In this document: positions 8,792-17,982 of the stretch, piece after piece
How positions within the stretch are numbered: the first letter of the stretch is position 1
Layout: every line of letters starts with the position of its first letter
Assembly: GCF_019469425.1 (NCBI RefSeq)
Contig: NZ_CP048272.1
Span: forward strand, 1,612,001 to 1,676,000
Length of the DNA stretch: 64,000 nucleotides
Direction of reading: 5' to 3'
From: Bifidobacterium asteroides
Lineage (GTDB): Bacteria; Actinomycetota; Actinomycetes; Actinomycetales; Bifidobacteriaceae
The notes under the pieces: generated by a model
Seen by the model: the letters and a program-made list of their open reading frames with translations, nothing else
Told to the model about the DNA's origin: nothing
The model's database searches: none
Translations under genes and position numbers: made by a program

Positions 8792-9751
8792 ATGAGCACA
8801 GCACGCACCGCATGGGGTTGGGGCCTGGCCAGCCTGGATGAGCAGGGCCGGACCCTGGATGTCTGGTACCCCAAGGCCGAGATCTCGACGCCGCCGACCC
8901 CGGCGAACCGCCCCAGCCACGACTTCGGTGACCAGGTCCACATCCAGCCCGACGTCCGTGGCATCCGAAGGGTGCCTATCTTCACCGTGGCCGATCTGAA
9001 CGGCCCGGTAGCCGATGCCGCCGACGCCTATCTGCGACTCCATCTGCTCAGCATGCGTCTGACTCCGCCTAACAGCATGAACCTTGATGGAATCTTCGAA
9101 CAACTGACCACAGTGGTCTGGACCAACTACGGACCCTTCGCTGTGGAGGACTTCGCCCTGCGCAGATCAGATGTCATGACTGCAGTCAGCCGGTCCATGC
9201 CGGGTATCCCGGTGACGCAGGTAACGGTGCTGAGCGTGGACAAGTTCCCCCGCATGGTGGACTACGTGGTTCCCCATGGAGTCCGCATCGGCAACGCCGA
9301 CCGGATTCGGCTCGGAGCCCACCTTGCACCAGGAACGACGGTCATGCATGAAGGTTTCGTCAACTTCAACGCCGGAACCCTGGGCCATTCCATGGTCGAA
9401 GGCCGGATCTCCCAGGGTGTCGTGGTCGGCGACGGTTCGGACATCGGCGGCGGTGCCTCCATCATGGGCACCCTGTCAGGCGGAGGCCGCCATCGGGTCT
9501 CCATCGGCCAGCACTCATTGCTTGGAGCCAACGCCGGCATCGGCATCTCCCTGGGCGACGACTGCGTGGTCGAAGCCGGCCTCTATGTCACTGCCGGAAC
9601 CAAGATCAGCCTGGGCGACCAGGTGGTCAAGGGGGCGGAGCTCAACGGACGGGATCATCTGCTCTTCATCCGCGATTCCCGCACCGGCCAGGTCAGGGCC
9701 CTGCCCCGCAAGAAGGGGATCGAGCTGAACGAACGGCTGCACGCCAACTGA
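8792..9751 (+). CDS. dapD: Tetrahydrodipicolinate N-succinyltransferase
   Basis: Lysine/diaminopimelate pathway enzyme that succinylates tetrahydrodipicolinate using succinyl-CoA, supplying meso-DAP or lysine for wall and protein synthesis. It has 319 residues from the ATG after GAAGGAGGAACG; the longer frame upstream lacks a ribosome site. The N-terminal domain (1-150) is actinobacterial in type. The C-terminal half carries left-handed beta-helix hexapeptide repeats, for example [19 protein letters not shown] and the [19 protein letters not shown] stretch. It ends convergent with gltA. Confidence 0.93.
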   Translation: MSTARTAWGWGLASLDEQGRTLDVWYPKAEISTPPTPANRPSHDFGDQVHIQPDVRGIRRVPIFTVADLNGPVADAADAYLRLHLLSMRLTPPNSMNLDGIFEQLTTVVWTNYGPFAVEDFALRRSDVMTAVSRSMPGIPVTQVTVLSVDKFPRMVDYVVPHGVRIGNADRIRLGAHLAPGTTVMHEGFVNFNAGTLGHSMVEGRISQGVVVGDGSDIGGGASIMGTLSGGGRHRVSIGQHSLLGANAGIGISLGDDCVVEAGLYVTAGTKISLGDQVVKGAELNGRDHLLFIRDSRTGQVRALPRKKGIELNERLHAN

Positions 9752-9773
9752 GCCCAGGCGGCCATCGGGCTCA
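9749..9773. terminator. Shared hairpin spanning the dapD and gltA stop codons
   Basis: TGAGCCC and GGGCTCA form a 7-bp stem with an 11-base loop. The left arm contains the dapD TGA and the right arm contains the complement of the gltA stop, so one symmetric element may end transcription from both sides. No T-run is present, so termination is inferred. Confidence 0.45.
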
Positions 9774-11060
9774 GCGCTGTTCCATGGGCAGGTAATCACG
9801 CGGGCCCTGACCGGTATAGACCTGCCTGGGACGACCGATTTTCGTGTCAGGATCGTCCATCATCTCGCGGTACTGGGCCATCCATCCGGGGATGCGCCCT
9901 AATGCGAAGAGTGTGGTGAACATCTCCGGGTCGAAGCCGATGGCACGGTAGATGAGCCCGGTGTAGAAGTCCACGTTGGGATAGAGGTGGCGCTCGACGA
10001 AGTAATCATCGTGCAGTGCCAGGTCCTCCAGCTCCAAGGCCACGTCGAAGAGTCCCGTATCCTCAGCATTTTCATCCTGATCGGGTTCATCCATGAGCTT
10101 GTAGAGCCACTGCTTGGCTATGGCCGCGCGCGGATCATAAGATTTATAGACCCGATGGCCCAGACCCGCGATTTTCCGACCCTCGCTCTTTGCCTGGTCC
10201 ACATACCCCCGCACGCTCAGACCGGAATCCCGTATGCTCTTCAACTGGCGCAGCACCGCCTCGTTGGCCCCGCCGTGCAGGGGGCCTGACAGGGTATTGA
10301 TGCCGGCGGCTACTGCCGAATACAGGTTGGCCTGGGCTGATCCGGCAATCCGGACCACCGAGGTGGAACAGTTCTGCTCATGGTCGGCATGGATGATCAG
10401 AAGCTTGTCCAGGGCCTGTACCTTGAGAGGGTCGGCCTGATAGGGCTGGTAGGGCACGGCGAAGCTCATCCGCAGGAAGTCCTCCACGTAGCCCCAGGTC
10501 CTGTCCGGGTAGAGCAGAGGCTGGTCGCGACGACGACGGTGGATCAGGGAGACGATGGTGCGCACCTTGGCCATGATGATGGCGCTGGCCTCATCCAGTT
10601 GGTCGGGATCGTCAACATCACAGGTATCCGGGTGGAAGCCAGCCAGAGCATTGACCGCCGCAGCCAGCACACTCATGGGATGAGCCTGGCGCGGGAAGGA
10701 CGAGAACAGATGGCGGAAGTCCTCCCCTACGACCGTGTACCCCAGGACGTGGCTGCGGAACCGCTGGTACTGTTCGGCATCAGGCAATTCACCGTGGGAC
10801 AGCAGCCAGGCCACTTCGAGGAAATTGGACTGGGCACATAGGTCCTCTATGGCATAGCCCCTGTAGCGCAATATGGACCGTTTGCCGTCAATGAAAGTGA
10901 TTCCCGAGACGCACTGGGCTGTGGTCTGGAAGCCGGGATCCAGCGTGACCCAGCCGTCGTTGCGCAGGGAGGAGACCAGAATGCCGTCGGGCCCTTCAGT
11001 GGCGCGAACCAGGGGAAGATCAACCTGTTCGGAATCGATGGACAACCGTGCTGTAGACAC
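9771..11060 (-). CDS. gltA: Citrate synthase
   Basis: Condenses acetyl-CoA and oxaloacetate. It has 429 residues from the GTG that follows AGGAGG by six bases; an upstream ATG at 11114 would add 18 residues but lacks such a site. Type II citrate synthase signatures include the active-site His in SGPLHGGANEAVL, GLGHRVYKSYDPRA, and the C-terminal arginine region GRIPGWMAQYREMMDD. Bifidobacteria lack a full TCA cycle, so this enzyme probably feeds glutamate synthesis. It is monocistronic and convergent with dapD. Confidence 0.95.
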   Translation of the reverse strand: MSTARLSIDSEQVDLPLVRATEGPDGILVSSLRNDGWVTLDPGFQTTAQCVSGITFIDGKRSILRYRGYAIEDLCAQSNFLEVAWLLSHGELPDAEQYQRFRSHVLGYTVVGEDFRHLFSSFPRQAHPMSVLAAAVNALAGFHPDTCDVDDPDQLDEASAIIMAKVRTIVSLIHRRRRDQPLLYPDRTWGYVEDFLRMSFAVPYQPYQADPLKVQALDKLLIIHADHEQNCSTSVVRIAGSAQANLYSAVAAGINTLSGPLHGGANEAVLRQLKSIRDSGLSVRGYVDQAKSEGRKIAGLGHRVYKSYDPRAAIAKQWLYKLMDEPDQDENAEDTGLFDVALELEDLALHDDYFVERHLYPNVDFYTGLIYRAIGFDPEMFTTLFALGRIPGWMAQYREMMDDPDTKIGRPRQVYTGQGPRDYLPMEQR

Positions 11061-11340
11061 CACGCACCTCCTGTCAATCAACCAGTGAGGTGCCAGTAGG
11101 GAGTCGACGGCCATGCCGGATCAGGCTACCGGCACCTGTACCGGCGTAGAATTGCCGACATGCTAGCAGAAACAACCATGACTTCGATTACCGGCTTGTA
11201 ACCACAAGCGTGAATTGTCACCCCCCCCAGCCACAACGCGCAGGTCCAAGCCGGTGCCGTCTTCGCTCTAGCACCAGCTTGCGGGCACAAGGCCAGGAAA
11301 GGAAGGGCCGACATCAAACAGGACCGGTATCAAAGAGGGG

Positions 11341-11373
11341 CCCAGGAACATCCACATTGTGGACATTCCTGGG
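11341..11373 (-). terminator. Terminator downstream of map
   Basis: A 16-bp stem with an internal mismatch (CCCAGGAACATCCACA with TGTGGACATTCCTGGG) lies about 40 bases after the map stop. On the minus strand it is followed by CCCCTCTTTG, a modest U-tract. Confidence 0.65.
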
Positions 11374-11412
11374 TCCCTTATAGCCCTAATTCGGCCTCGT
11401 GCAGTCCTCGAC

Positions 11413-12189
11413 TCAGTCCCTGGTCGTCAGGATGACAGGCCCCTGCTCGGTGATGGCAATGGTGTGCTCGCTGTGGGCGCCGCGCGATCCGTCTGCAGAA
11501 CGCAGGGTCCACCCGTCCTTGGGATCCTGGTAAATCTGATCAGTGGTCGCCAGGAACCAGGGCTCAATGGCGATGACCAGGCCCGGGCGCAGCTTGTAAC
11601 CGTGATGAGGCGTACCGTCGTTGGGCACATGGGGATCGCCGTGCATAATCCGTCCTACGCCGTGTCCGCCGAACTCCAGGTTGACGCTGTATCCGTTTTC
11701 ATGGGCAACCTGACCGACTGCGGCGGAGATGTCACCCAGGCGGTTGCCGGGCTGAGCCTGGGCGATGCCCGCCTTCAGGGCCTCTTCGGTGGTCCGAATC
11801 AGCCGCAGATCCTCTGGATCGGCATGCTCACCCACTACGAAGCTGATGGCCGAGTCGCCCACCCAGCCGTCGACGTTGATGGCCAGATCCAGGGAGAGCA
11901 GGTCGCCGTCCTTGAGGTTGTAATCATACGGCACCCCGTGCAGGACGGCATCGTTGACAGATAGGCAGATGTAGTGGGCGAAGGGGCCTGTGCCAAAATC
12001 AGGCGCGTAGTCCACATAGCAGGAGGTGGCTCCCCTGCGGGAGTTGATCCTGTCCTTGACGTAGTCGTCCAGCTCCAGCAGGTTAACCCCAGGTTTGCTC
12101 CTGGCTTTGAGCTCCTTGAGGATGCTGCCGACGAACCTGCCTGCCGGCTTCATCTGTTCGATCTCCTGCTTGGTTTTGAGCTCGATCAT
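11413..12189 (-). CDS. map: Type I methionine aminopeptidase
   Basis: Removes the initiator methionine from nascent proteins. It has 258 residues from the ATG preceded by AAAGGACGCAGAGG; the longer frame from 12228 has no ribosome site. It begins directly with MIELKTKQEIEQMKPAG, typical of type I enzymes without an extension. Metal-ligand segments are visible: DLAINVDGWVGDSAISF (two Asp), FGGHGVGRIMHGDPHVPN (His), IAIEPWF (Glu) and the C-terminal HSEHTIAITEQGP (Glu). It is followed by a hairpin terminator. Confidence 0.95.
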   Translation of the reverse strand: MIELKTKQEIEQMKPAGRFVGSILKELKARSKPGVNLLELDDYVKDRINSRRGATSCYVDYAPDFGTGPFAHYICLSVNDAVLHGVPYDYNLKDGDLLSLDLAINVDGWVGDSAISFVVGEHADPEDLRLIRTTEEALKAGIAQAQPGNRLGDISAAVGQVAHENGYSVNLEFGGHGVGRIMHGDPHVPNDGTPHHGYKLRPGLVIAIEPWFLATTDQIYQDPKDGWTLRSADGSRGAHSEHTIAITEQGPVILTTRD

Positions 12190-12292
12190 CCTCTGCGTCC
12201 TTTCAGAATTGGTGCCTGCGGGTGCCACCCCTCAGGGTCCTGCCCAAGTACTACCTCTCAGTATTATCGGGTCAGTCGGACGAGTCCGGCTC

Positions 12293-12991
12293 TCAGCTCC
12301 GGCCGAAAGTGAATGCCCTGATGATGGAGACGACTCCCAGCACCAGAAGAGCGCACCCGCTGAAAATAACCAGGAAGATGACGGAGCTCAGCGGGTAGAT
12401 CATGACGATGATTCCGGCGATGATGGAGACGATGCCCGAGAAGATGGCCCATCCTGAATGCGGGAGTCCCCAGGAGGCGGCCAGACTCATCACGCCCTCC
12501 ATGATCCAGCTGATGCCCACAATGATAGTGACCAGCAAAGTCAACGCTGAAGCGGACAAGGCCGTGTTCCTGACGATGACAATGCCGCCGACAGCGATTA
12601 GAGCGCCAAAGAGGACGCCTAGCACACGCCAACCGCCGGGAAGTCCCTTGGTCACGATGGAGGTGGCCAGACGGACCACGCCGGAGATGATGAAGTAGAT
12701 GCCCAACACCACGGTCACGGCAATCAGGGTCTTGTCCGGCCTGAGCAGCAGGGCCAGGCCCAGGATGACGCCAATAACACCCATGACGCCCATTATGATG
12801 CGAATGGCCCGCAGGGTTCTGAATCCCAGATCCTCAGCGATCATGGAAAATGGATCCATCCGTGGCGAGCGCCCCTGGTAGCCGGGGTATTGCCCATACT
12901 GACCATAGTTATTCTGGTATTGGCCGTTATTCTGCGAAGAATCCTGACCACCGTACTGGTTGGGCTGACCGCCCTGCATGGGATCCGTCAT
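12293..12991 (-). CDS. DUF308 (HdeD-type) membrane protein with Gln/Asn/Tyr-rich N-terminus
   Basis: Integral membrane protein of 232 residues. The first roughly 40 residues are low-complexity Gln, Asn, Gly and Tyr (for example NNYGQYGQYPGYQGR), followed by six hydrophobic helices in three pairs. GVILGLALLLRPDKTLIAVT and GLPGGWRVLGVLFGALIAVG resemble the DUF308 repeat of HdeD proteins. The ATG at 12991 has GAAAGAGGACGG upstream; a GTG at 13006 is the alternative. HdeD is linked to acid stress in enterobacteria, but no function can be assigned here. It is divergent from the M13 peptidase gene. Confidence 0.8.
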   Translation of the reverse strand: MTDPMQGGQPNQYGGQDSSQNNGQYQNNYGQYGQYPGYQGRSPRMDPFSMIAEDLGFRTLRAIRIIMGVMGVIGVILGLALLLRPDKTLIAVTVVLGIYFIISGVVRLATSIVTKGLPGGWRVLGVLFGALIAVGGIVIVRNTALSASALTLLVTIIVGISWIMEGVMSLAASWGLPHSGWAIFSGIVSIIAGIIVMIYPLSSVIFLVIFSGCALLVLGVVSIIRAFTFGRS

Positions 12992-13165
12992 ACCGTCCTC
13001 TTTCACTCGCTCAGGGCGACCGAGCGGCCGTCCTGTTACCGTCTTCCAAGTTTAAATCACCAAGGGGGCAATCGCGGCTTTTCCTTCGACGGATGATTCA
13101 CCAGTCCGCTGATTCCCCGCTACCTCAGGGCATGGCATGTCACCAAAGATGGCTAGGCTTGTGGC

Positions 13166-15259
13166 ATGGCACAATCTACAGAACCCACGACCTCCTCCGG
13201 ACTCGATCCGGCCTCTTTCTCTTCGGTCATTCGCCCCCAGGACGACCTGTTCCGCTTCGTCAACGGCCCCTGGATCGACACCTACAGCCTGCCCGAGGAC
13301 CGCTCCCGGTTTGGCTCCTTCGACAAGCTTGCTGAGGATGCCGAGGCGCAGATCCATGAAATTCTTGAAGACCCTGAATCCCCGGCTGTCAAGTCAGCCC
13401 TGCTCTATCGCAGTTTCCTGGACACCGAGTCCATCGAAGCCGCGGGAATGGAACCCATCCGCCCCGACCTGCAGGCCATTGATGCCGTGCCTGACAAGAA
13501 GGCACTGACCAGCCTGCTGGGACGACTCAATCCCACTGGTGGCCCCGATCTTTTCGGCATTGCCATCTATGGTGATCCAGGCAAGGCCGGCATCAACGTG
13601 GCCCATATGGAGCAGGCTGGGCTAGGGCTTCCGGACGAGGCCTACTACCGGGAGAAGAGCTATGCCTCAGTCCGCCAGGCCTACACCGACATGGTCGCCT
13701 CCCTGCTCAGACTCTCCGGCTACGCCGACGACCAGGAGGATGCCCACAGGCAGGCGGAGTCCTTCCTCGAGATCGAGACGCGCATAGCGGCACGCCACTG
13801 GGACAACGTGTCCACCAGAGATGAGGATCGTACATATAACCCCACCACCTTGGCCGATCTGGAGTCAACACTCGCCGATTTCGATCTGCACACCTGGATC
13901 GAGTCCTGGCAGAAAGCATATGCAGCCAGCCCTGTCGCCAGTCTGCAACCAGTCGATCTGAGCACAGCTCTGTCCAGGACCATCGTGCACGAGCCCTCCT
14001 TCCTGCAGGGCTTGAATGAGCTCTGGAAGACCAGCGACCTGAAGGATCTCAAGCTCTGGGCCCGCGTGCACACTCTGATAGAGTGGGCAGGCCTGCTTAG
14101 CAGCGACTTCGATCAGGCCAGGTTCGACTTCTATGGCAAGGTCCTTTCAGGCACGACCAAGATGCGTGACCGCTGGAAGCGAGCCGTTTCCCTGGTCAAC
14201 GGCATTTGCGGCGAGGAGGTCGGACGCGAATATGTGCGCCGGCACTTCCCTGCCTCCAGCAAAGCCCGCATGGAGGCACTGGTCTCGGACCTGATCGACG
14301 CCTACCGGGTCTCCATCACCTCCAGCGACTGGCTGGGCGAACAGACCAAGGTCAAGGCTCTGGCCAAGCTGGACAAATTCTCGCCCAAGATCGGCTACAC
14401 CGAGCACTGGCGCGACTATACGGCGCTGGCAGTGGACGAAAAGCTGGGTCTGGTCGACAACGTGCGACGGGCCAACCTCTACGAGTCCGGCTACCAATTT
14501 GACAAGGCCGGTCAGCCTGTGGACAAAGAAGAGTGGCTGATGAACCCTCAGACGGTCAACGCCTACTACGAGCCCACCCTGAACGTGATCGTCTTCCCAG
14601 CAGCCATCCTGCAGCCGCCCTTCTTCGATCCTGAAGCCGATGACGCCGTCAACTACGGAGGCATCGGATCGGTCATCGGCCACGAGATCGGCCACGGATT
14701 CGACGACCAGGGCTCTAAGTACGACGGCGACGGACGTCTGCAAGACTGGTGGACCCCGCAGGACCGCGAAAACTTCGAGCAGCGGACCAAGGCACTCATT
14801 GAGCAGTACAACGGGTTTGTCCCCCAACAACTTGCCGAGAAGTACGCCGACAAGCCCGAGCAAGCACCTCATGTCAATGGAGCGCTGACCATTGGCGAGA
14901 ACATCGGGGATCTGGGAGGCGTCAACATCGCCATCAAGGCCTATGCCCTCTCCTTGCAGAAAAAAGAGGAGGGCGCAGCCGGGACAGACGATACAGCCAT
15001 GGACCAGGCACTGGCCTCGGCTCCAGTCATGGACGGCTACACTGGCCTGCAGCGGTTCTTTCTGTCCTATGCCTCCATCTGGAGGACCAAGAACAGAGAT
15101 CAGCTGGCCGAACAGTATCTGCGGATCGATCCCCACTCTCCTGCTGAATTCCGCACCAACGGCATCGTCAGGAATGTAGATCGCTTCTATCAGGCCTTCG
15201 AGGTCACAGCCGACGACGGCATGTGGCTGGAACCCGAAGCACGGGTCAAGATCTGGTAA
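13166..15259 (+). CDS. M13-family zinc endopeptidase (PepO/neprilysin type)
   Basis: Zinc metallopeptidase of 697 residues, usual for the family. The N-terminal M13_N domain begins FSSVIRPQDDLFRFVNGPWI. The catalytic domain carries VNAYYEPTLNVIVFPAAILQ, then the zinc motif HEIGH in GSVIGHEIGHGFDDQGSKYD, and the third ligand Glu in GENIGDLGGVNIA. No signal peptide is seen, so it is a cytoplasmic oligopeptidase, probably supplying amino acids from imported peptides. There is no clear Shine-Dalgarno; TAGGCT six bases before the ATG may be a -10 of a leaderless transcript. Confidence 0.93.
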   Translation: MAQSTEPTTSSGLDPASFSSVIRPQDDLFRFVNGPWIDTYSLPEDRSRFGSFDKLAEDAEAQIHEILEDPESPAVKSALLYRSFLDTESIEAAGMEPIRPDLQAIDAVPDKKALTSLLGRLNPTGGPDLFGIAIYGDPGKAGINVAHMEQAGLGLPDEAYYREKSYASVRQAYTDMVASLLRLSGYADDQEDAHRQAESFLEIETRIAARHWDNVSTRDEDRTYNPTTLADLESTLADFDLHTWIESWQKAYAASPVASLQPVDLSTALSRTIVHEPSFLQGLNELWKTSDLKDLKLWARVHTLIEWAGLLSSDFDQARFDFYGKVLSGTTKMRDRWKRAVSLVNGICGEEVGREYVRRHFPASSKARMEALVSDLIDAYRVSITSSDWLGEQTKVKALAKLDKFSPKIGYTEHWRDYTALAVDEKLGLVDNVRRANLYESGYQFDKAGQPVDKEEWLMNPQTVNAYYEPTLNVIVFPAAILQPPFFDPEADDAVNYGGIGSVIGHEIGHGFDDQGSKYDGDGRLQDWWTPQDRENFEQRTKALIEQYNGFVPQQLAEKYADKPEQAPHVNGALTIGENIGDLGGVNIAIKAYALSLQKKEEGAAGTDDTAMDQALASAPVMDGYTGLQRFFLSYASIWRTKNRDQLAEQYLRIDPHSPAEFRTNGIVRNVDRFYQAFEVTADDGMWLEPEARVKIW

Positions 15260-15292
15260 ACCGGTTCGTTTGAGATCGTTGGTTGCCGGTTT
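15258..15292 (+). terminator. Probable terminator of the M13 peptidase gene
   Basis: AAACCGG and CCGGTTT form a 7-bp stem with a long loop, followed by TTAATG. The left arm overlaps the stop codon. Confidence 0.4.
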
Positions 15293-15377
15293 TAATGAGC
15301 CTGCTGATTAAGGTGGGAGGGCGACGGGAATCAGTCGGCCTTCCACCGTCGTCTTGTTCTGCCGAAGCAACCGTTGC

Positions 15378-15890
15378 TCATGCATTGGAATCCTTCACCG
15401 ATGTCCGCTCAGCCGCGGATGACGCAGATGGTGCAGAGGCGGATGCCGTTTCGGACGGTGAAGATGATAGCGGCGTGTTCCAAGGATCCGGACCGTCCGC
15501 CCCCTCATCAACAGGCACAGCACCCGATCGGATTCTGGTGAAGGTATCCTGTCCACGGGCCAGGTCGTGGCCGATGCCATCCGCCACCAAGACCAGGCTG
15601 CTATGTTGCTGACCTTCACTGGTCCACTCCTCCGTCACCAAGGATCCCGTCACCATGACCGGATCGCCCTTGTGCAGACAGGCCAGGGCATTGATCGCCA
15701 AAGTCCTGAAGGCCTTGACCGTCAGCCAGGTGGTGGATTTTCGTTTCCATACCCCGGCTGCTGCGTCGTAATAGGCCGGCGTAGAGCCCAGTCTGAAAGA
15801 ACAGACCGGTGCGGTCCCCGGCTGTCCCAGACGCGCTGGCCGGGTCCCCATGAAGCCGAAGACGGTCGTTTTTATTTCGTTGATGGACAT
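15378..15890 (-). CDS. Single-stranded DNA-binding protein paralogue
   Basis: OB-fold protein of 170 residues. It opens MSINEIKTTVFGFMGTRPA and continues with PVCSFRLGSTPAYYDAAAG, WLTVKAFRTLAINALACLHKGDPVMVTG and LVTEEWTSEGQQHSSLVL, all recognisable SSB core elements. The C-terminal 50 residues are Ser/Ala-rich and lack the usual acidic DDDIPF-type tip. That tip recruits repair proteins, so this is unlikely to be the main replicative SSB, which in bifidobacteria normally sits with the ribosomal protein genes rpsF and rpsR. It may work in natural uptake or repair, but that is a guess. Confidence 0.85.
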   Translation of the reverse strand: MSINEIKTTVFGFMGTRPARLGQPGTAPVCSFRLGSTPAYYDAAAGVWKRKSTTWLTVKAFRTLAINALACLHKGDPVMVTGSLVTEEWTSEGQQHSSLVLVADGIGHDLARGQDTFTRIRSGAVPVDEGADGPDPWNTPLSSSPSETASASAPSASSAAERTSVKDSNA

Positions 15891-17012
15891 ACCGGCACCT
15901 TTCTGTAGATGTTATGAGTACGACTCTGCAAATCTGCCGGCCGATTCCTGTTCGTGCGGCAGTGAGGCCGTTCGACGGAGGATCCCTGACCAGAGCGCGG
16001 ATAATCGGAGCGGGGGAAGGTACTGGCCCTGGCCAGGAACCCTCCATCGAACGGTGAATCCATCCTGCCTCCACCCATGTCTGCGCACCTGACCCGCAGA
16101 CCATTGTGGCCGAACAGGCTCGGCTCACTCACATTGTGGACAAACAATCTTTCTTCAGTAAGAAACATGAAATAGGTCTTTTGCTACGTAGACCTATTCA
16201 TTCGGTAAAGCGAAGTGGATTTACCCATAATTATGAAAAGTCGAGAACAGAGGGAAAATATGATGACGAAAATTGGATGGCTTGGATGCTGGTAAACGTC
16301 AATGGCGATAATGCTTCAATGACTCATAATCGGGAATTATTCAAGCAGAGAGGTGGGCACAACGTAATTGTAGAAGCGATTGCAGGCGTAGTGTCGATAG
16401 CGGGATGCGCAGCAGGGATAGCGACAGCCGACATACTGGTTACATTGTTGAGCCGATACTTCAGGAAGAACAGAACACAGCATACATAAATCCAGACAAT
16501 GGCTCATGGGCGGCCCTTGCTTTTAATTCCTATGGCTTAATCACCGATGATGGGTGGCGGCCTGCGCTATAGGACAAGCCGCCACCAATTATGTTGATCC
16601 GATTACCTCATGAACACTTCATATGGACAGCCGTAACCAGTCGCTATCCGTCAGAAAACATACGGCTGCGCAAGACACAGGCAACTCCTTTCCGAACTGG
16701 AGAAGGTCGCAGCATCCTCGAACAGTCGCTGAGCGTGAATCATTCTGGTAGAGGCTAATGCGTTGACGTGAAAGCAAGACCGCAAGATCGACGAGAGAAA
16801 CCAGGTGAGCAGCATTCGAAGATGGCATTCACTCGGCGTATCTCGATGGAGGCCTGATTTACCGATGTCTCCTGTGCAAATGCCAAAATACATCAACCAA
16901 ACCCATAACCGGATTCGGAATGTCCCCTTCACTGCCTAGGGCCATCGAGCATTGGTCCTGGGCTAAACTGTGAGAGCAGATACATCGGCACGGTTTGGAA
17001 GGACCCGCAGTC
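15891..17012. other. AT-richer non-conserved stretch between ssb and xth
   Basis: About 1.1 kb without a convincing intact gene. Base composition falls well below that of the flanks between 16140 and 16620, suggesting acquired or decaying DNA. It contains a broken frame (see the entry at 16258-16572). From 16620 to 16990 neither strand shows a frame with a start, ribosome site and protein-like composition. The last part holds the xth promoter region. Confidence 0.6.
16258..16572 (+). pseudogene. Frame-broken remnant of a small unknown gene
   Basis: A good ribosome site (AGAGGG) precedes an ATG near 16260, but that frame reads only MMTKIGWLGCW before a stop. A second frame (to 16489) carries a hydrophobic Gly/Ala-rich stretch, VIVEAIAGVVSIAGCAAGI. 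A third frame ends convincingly at 16572 with AYINPDNGSWAALAFNSYGL and then ITDDGWRPAL. Three protein-like segments in three frames suggest a gene with frameshifts. The second frame also contains ELFKQRGG, spaced like a double-glycine leader. No homologue is recognised. Confidence 0.4.
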
Positions 17013-17867
17013 ATGGTTCACACGCTGGTCAGTTGGAATATCGATTCACTCAACGCCGCCCTGCTGGGCAAGAGCAGCCGCAGCGCCCTCTCCCTGAAAG
17101 TGGTGGAAACCATCCGGGACCTGGACCCCGATGTCGTAGCCATCCAGGAGACCAAACTCAACGGTGACCAGAAGAAATCCGCGGGCATCCTTAAGGCGCT
17201 CATGCGCTACTTCCCCGATTACCATGAGGCGGACCGTCGCTCCGAGGCTCCGGCCCGCACAGGCTACGCAGGCACGCTCATGCTCTACCGCAAGAGCCTG
17301 CCAGAACCTACCGTGACCCGCCCCCGCATCGGAGCTCCAGACACCATGGACGACGAGGGCCGCATGCTCACCCTGGAGTTCCCGGACTGCTTCGTCACCA
17401 CGGTCTACACTCCCAATTCCGGATCGGGACTGGTCAGGCTCAAGCCGCGCGGCATCTGGGACGATTGCTATCGTCGCTACCTGAAGGAACTGGATGCCCG
17501 CAAGCCGGTCCTGGCCTGTGGCGACTTCAATGTGGCCCACGAGGAGATCGACATCGCCAACCCGGCCTCCAACCACCATTCCGCCGGCTTCACCGACCAG
17601 GAGCGCGAGAAGTTCGGCCTTCTGCTGGATGCAGGCTTCACCGACACCTTCCGTAAGATTCATGGCGATGCCGCAGGCTTCTACAACGACCACCGCAGCG
17701 TCTACACCTGGTTCGCCCAGCGGGCCCCGAAGAGCAAGATCAATAACTCCGGCTGGCGCATCGACTACTGGCTGACCTCCAACCGGATCGCTGACCAGGT
17801 CAGTACCAGCGAACCCGTGGACACCGGCGAGCGCCAGGATCACCTGCCCATTCTGCTCCGCATCTGA
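17013..17867 (+). CDS. xth: Exodeoxyribonuclease III / AP endonuclease
   Basis: Base-excision repair nuclease that cuts at abasic sites, 284 residues. The ATG at 17013 follows GGAAGGACCCGCAGTC; a TTG 18 bases earlier is the alternative. EEP-family motifs are visible: LVSWNIDSLNA (Asn), VVAIQETKL (metal-binding Glu), TVYTPNSG, VLACGDFNVAHEEIDI (Asp, Asn), GWRIDYWL and the terminal DHLPILL (catalytic His). It stands alone, convergent with proS across a long perfect hairpin. Confidence 0.93.
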   Translation: MVHTLVSWNIDSLNAALLGKSSRSALSLKVVETIRDLDPDVVAIQETKLNGDQKKSAGILKALMRYFPDYHEADRRSEAPARTGYAGTLMLYRKSLPEPTVTRPRIGAPDTMDDEGRMLTLEFPDCFVTTVYTPNSGSGLVRLKPRGIWDDCYRRYLKELDARKPVLACGDFNVAHEEIDIANPASNHHSAGFTDQEREKFGLLLDAGFTDTFRKIHGDAAGFYNDHRSVYTWFAQRAPKSKINNSGWRIDYWLTSNRIADQVSTSEPVDTGERQDHLPILLRI

Positions 17868-17902
17868 CCGGATAGATTCCTGACCCCAAAGCAATACAAC
17901 CA

Positions 17903-17950
17903 AGAGGTGGAGCCTTGGTCACATCATGGTGTGACCAAGGCTCCACCTCT
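17903..17950. terminator. Perfect 21-bp hairpin between convergent xth and proS
   Basis: AGAGGTGGAGCCTTGGTCACA is followed by a 6-base loop and its exact complement. It lies 35 bases after xth and 32 before the proS stop, consistent with a bidirectional terminator, although T-runs are absent on both sides. Confidence 0.75.
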
Positions 17951-17982
17951 CTATAGTGCACTATGAGTGCGGCATGCATACC

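Noticed and set aside
16651-16932. Minus-strand frame of 93 codons near a decayed region, possible transposase piece
   Set aside because: Composition is not protein-like (many Cys, Ser, Leu), no ribosome site is seen and no DDE-type motif is present.
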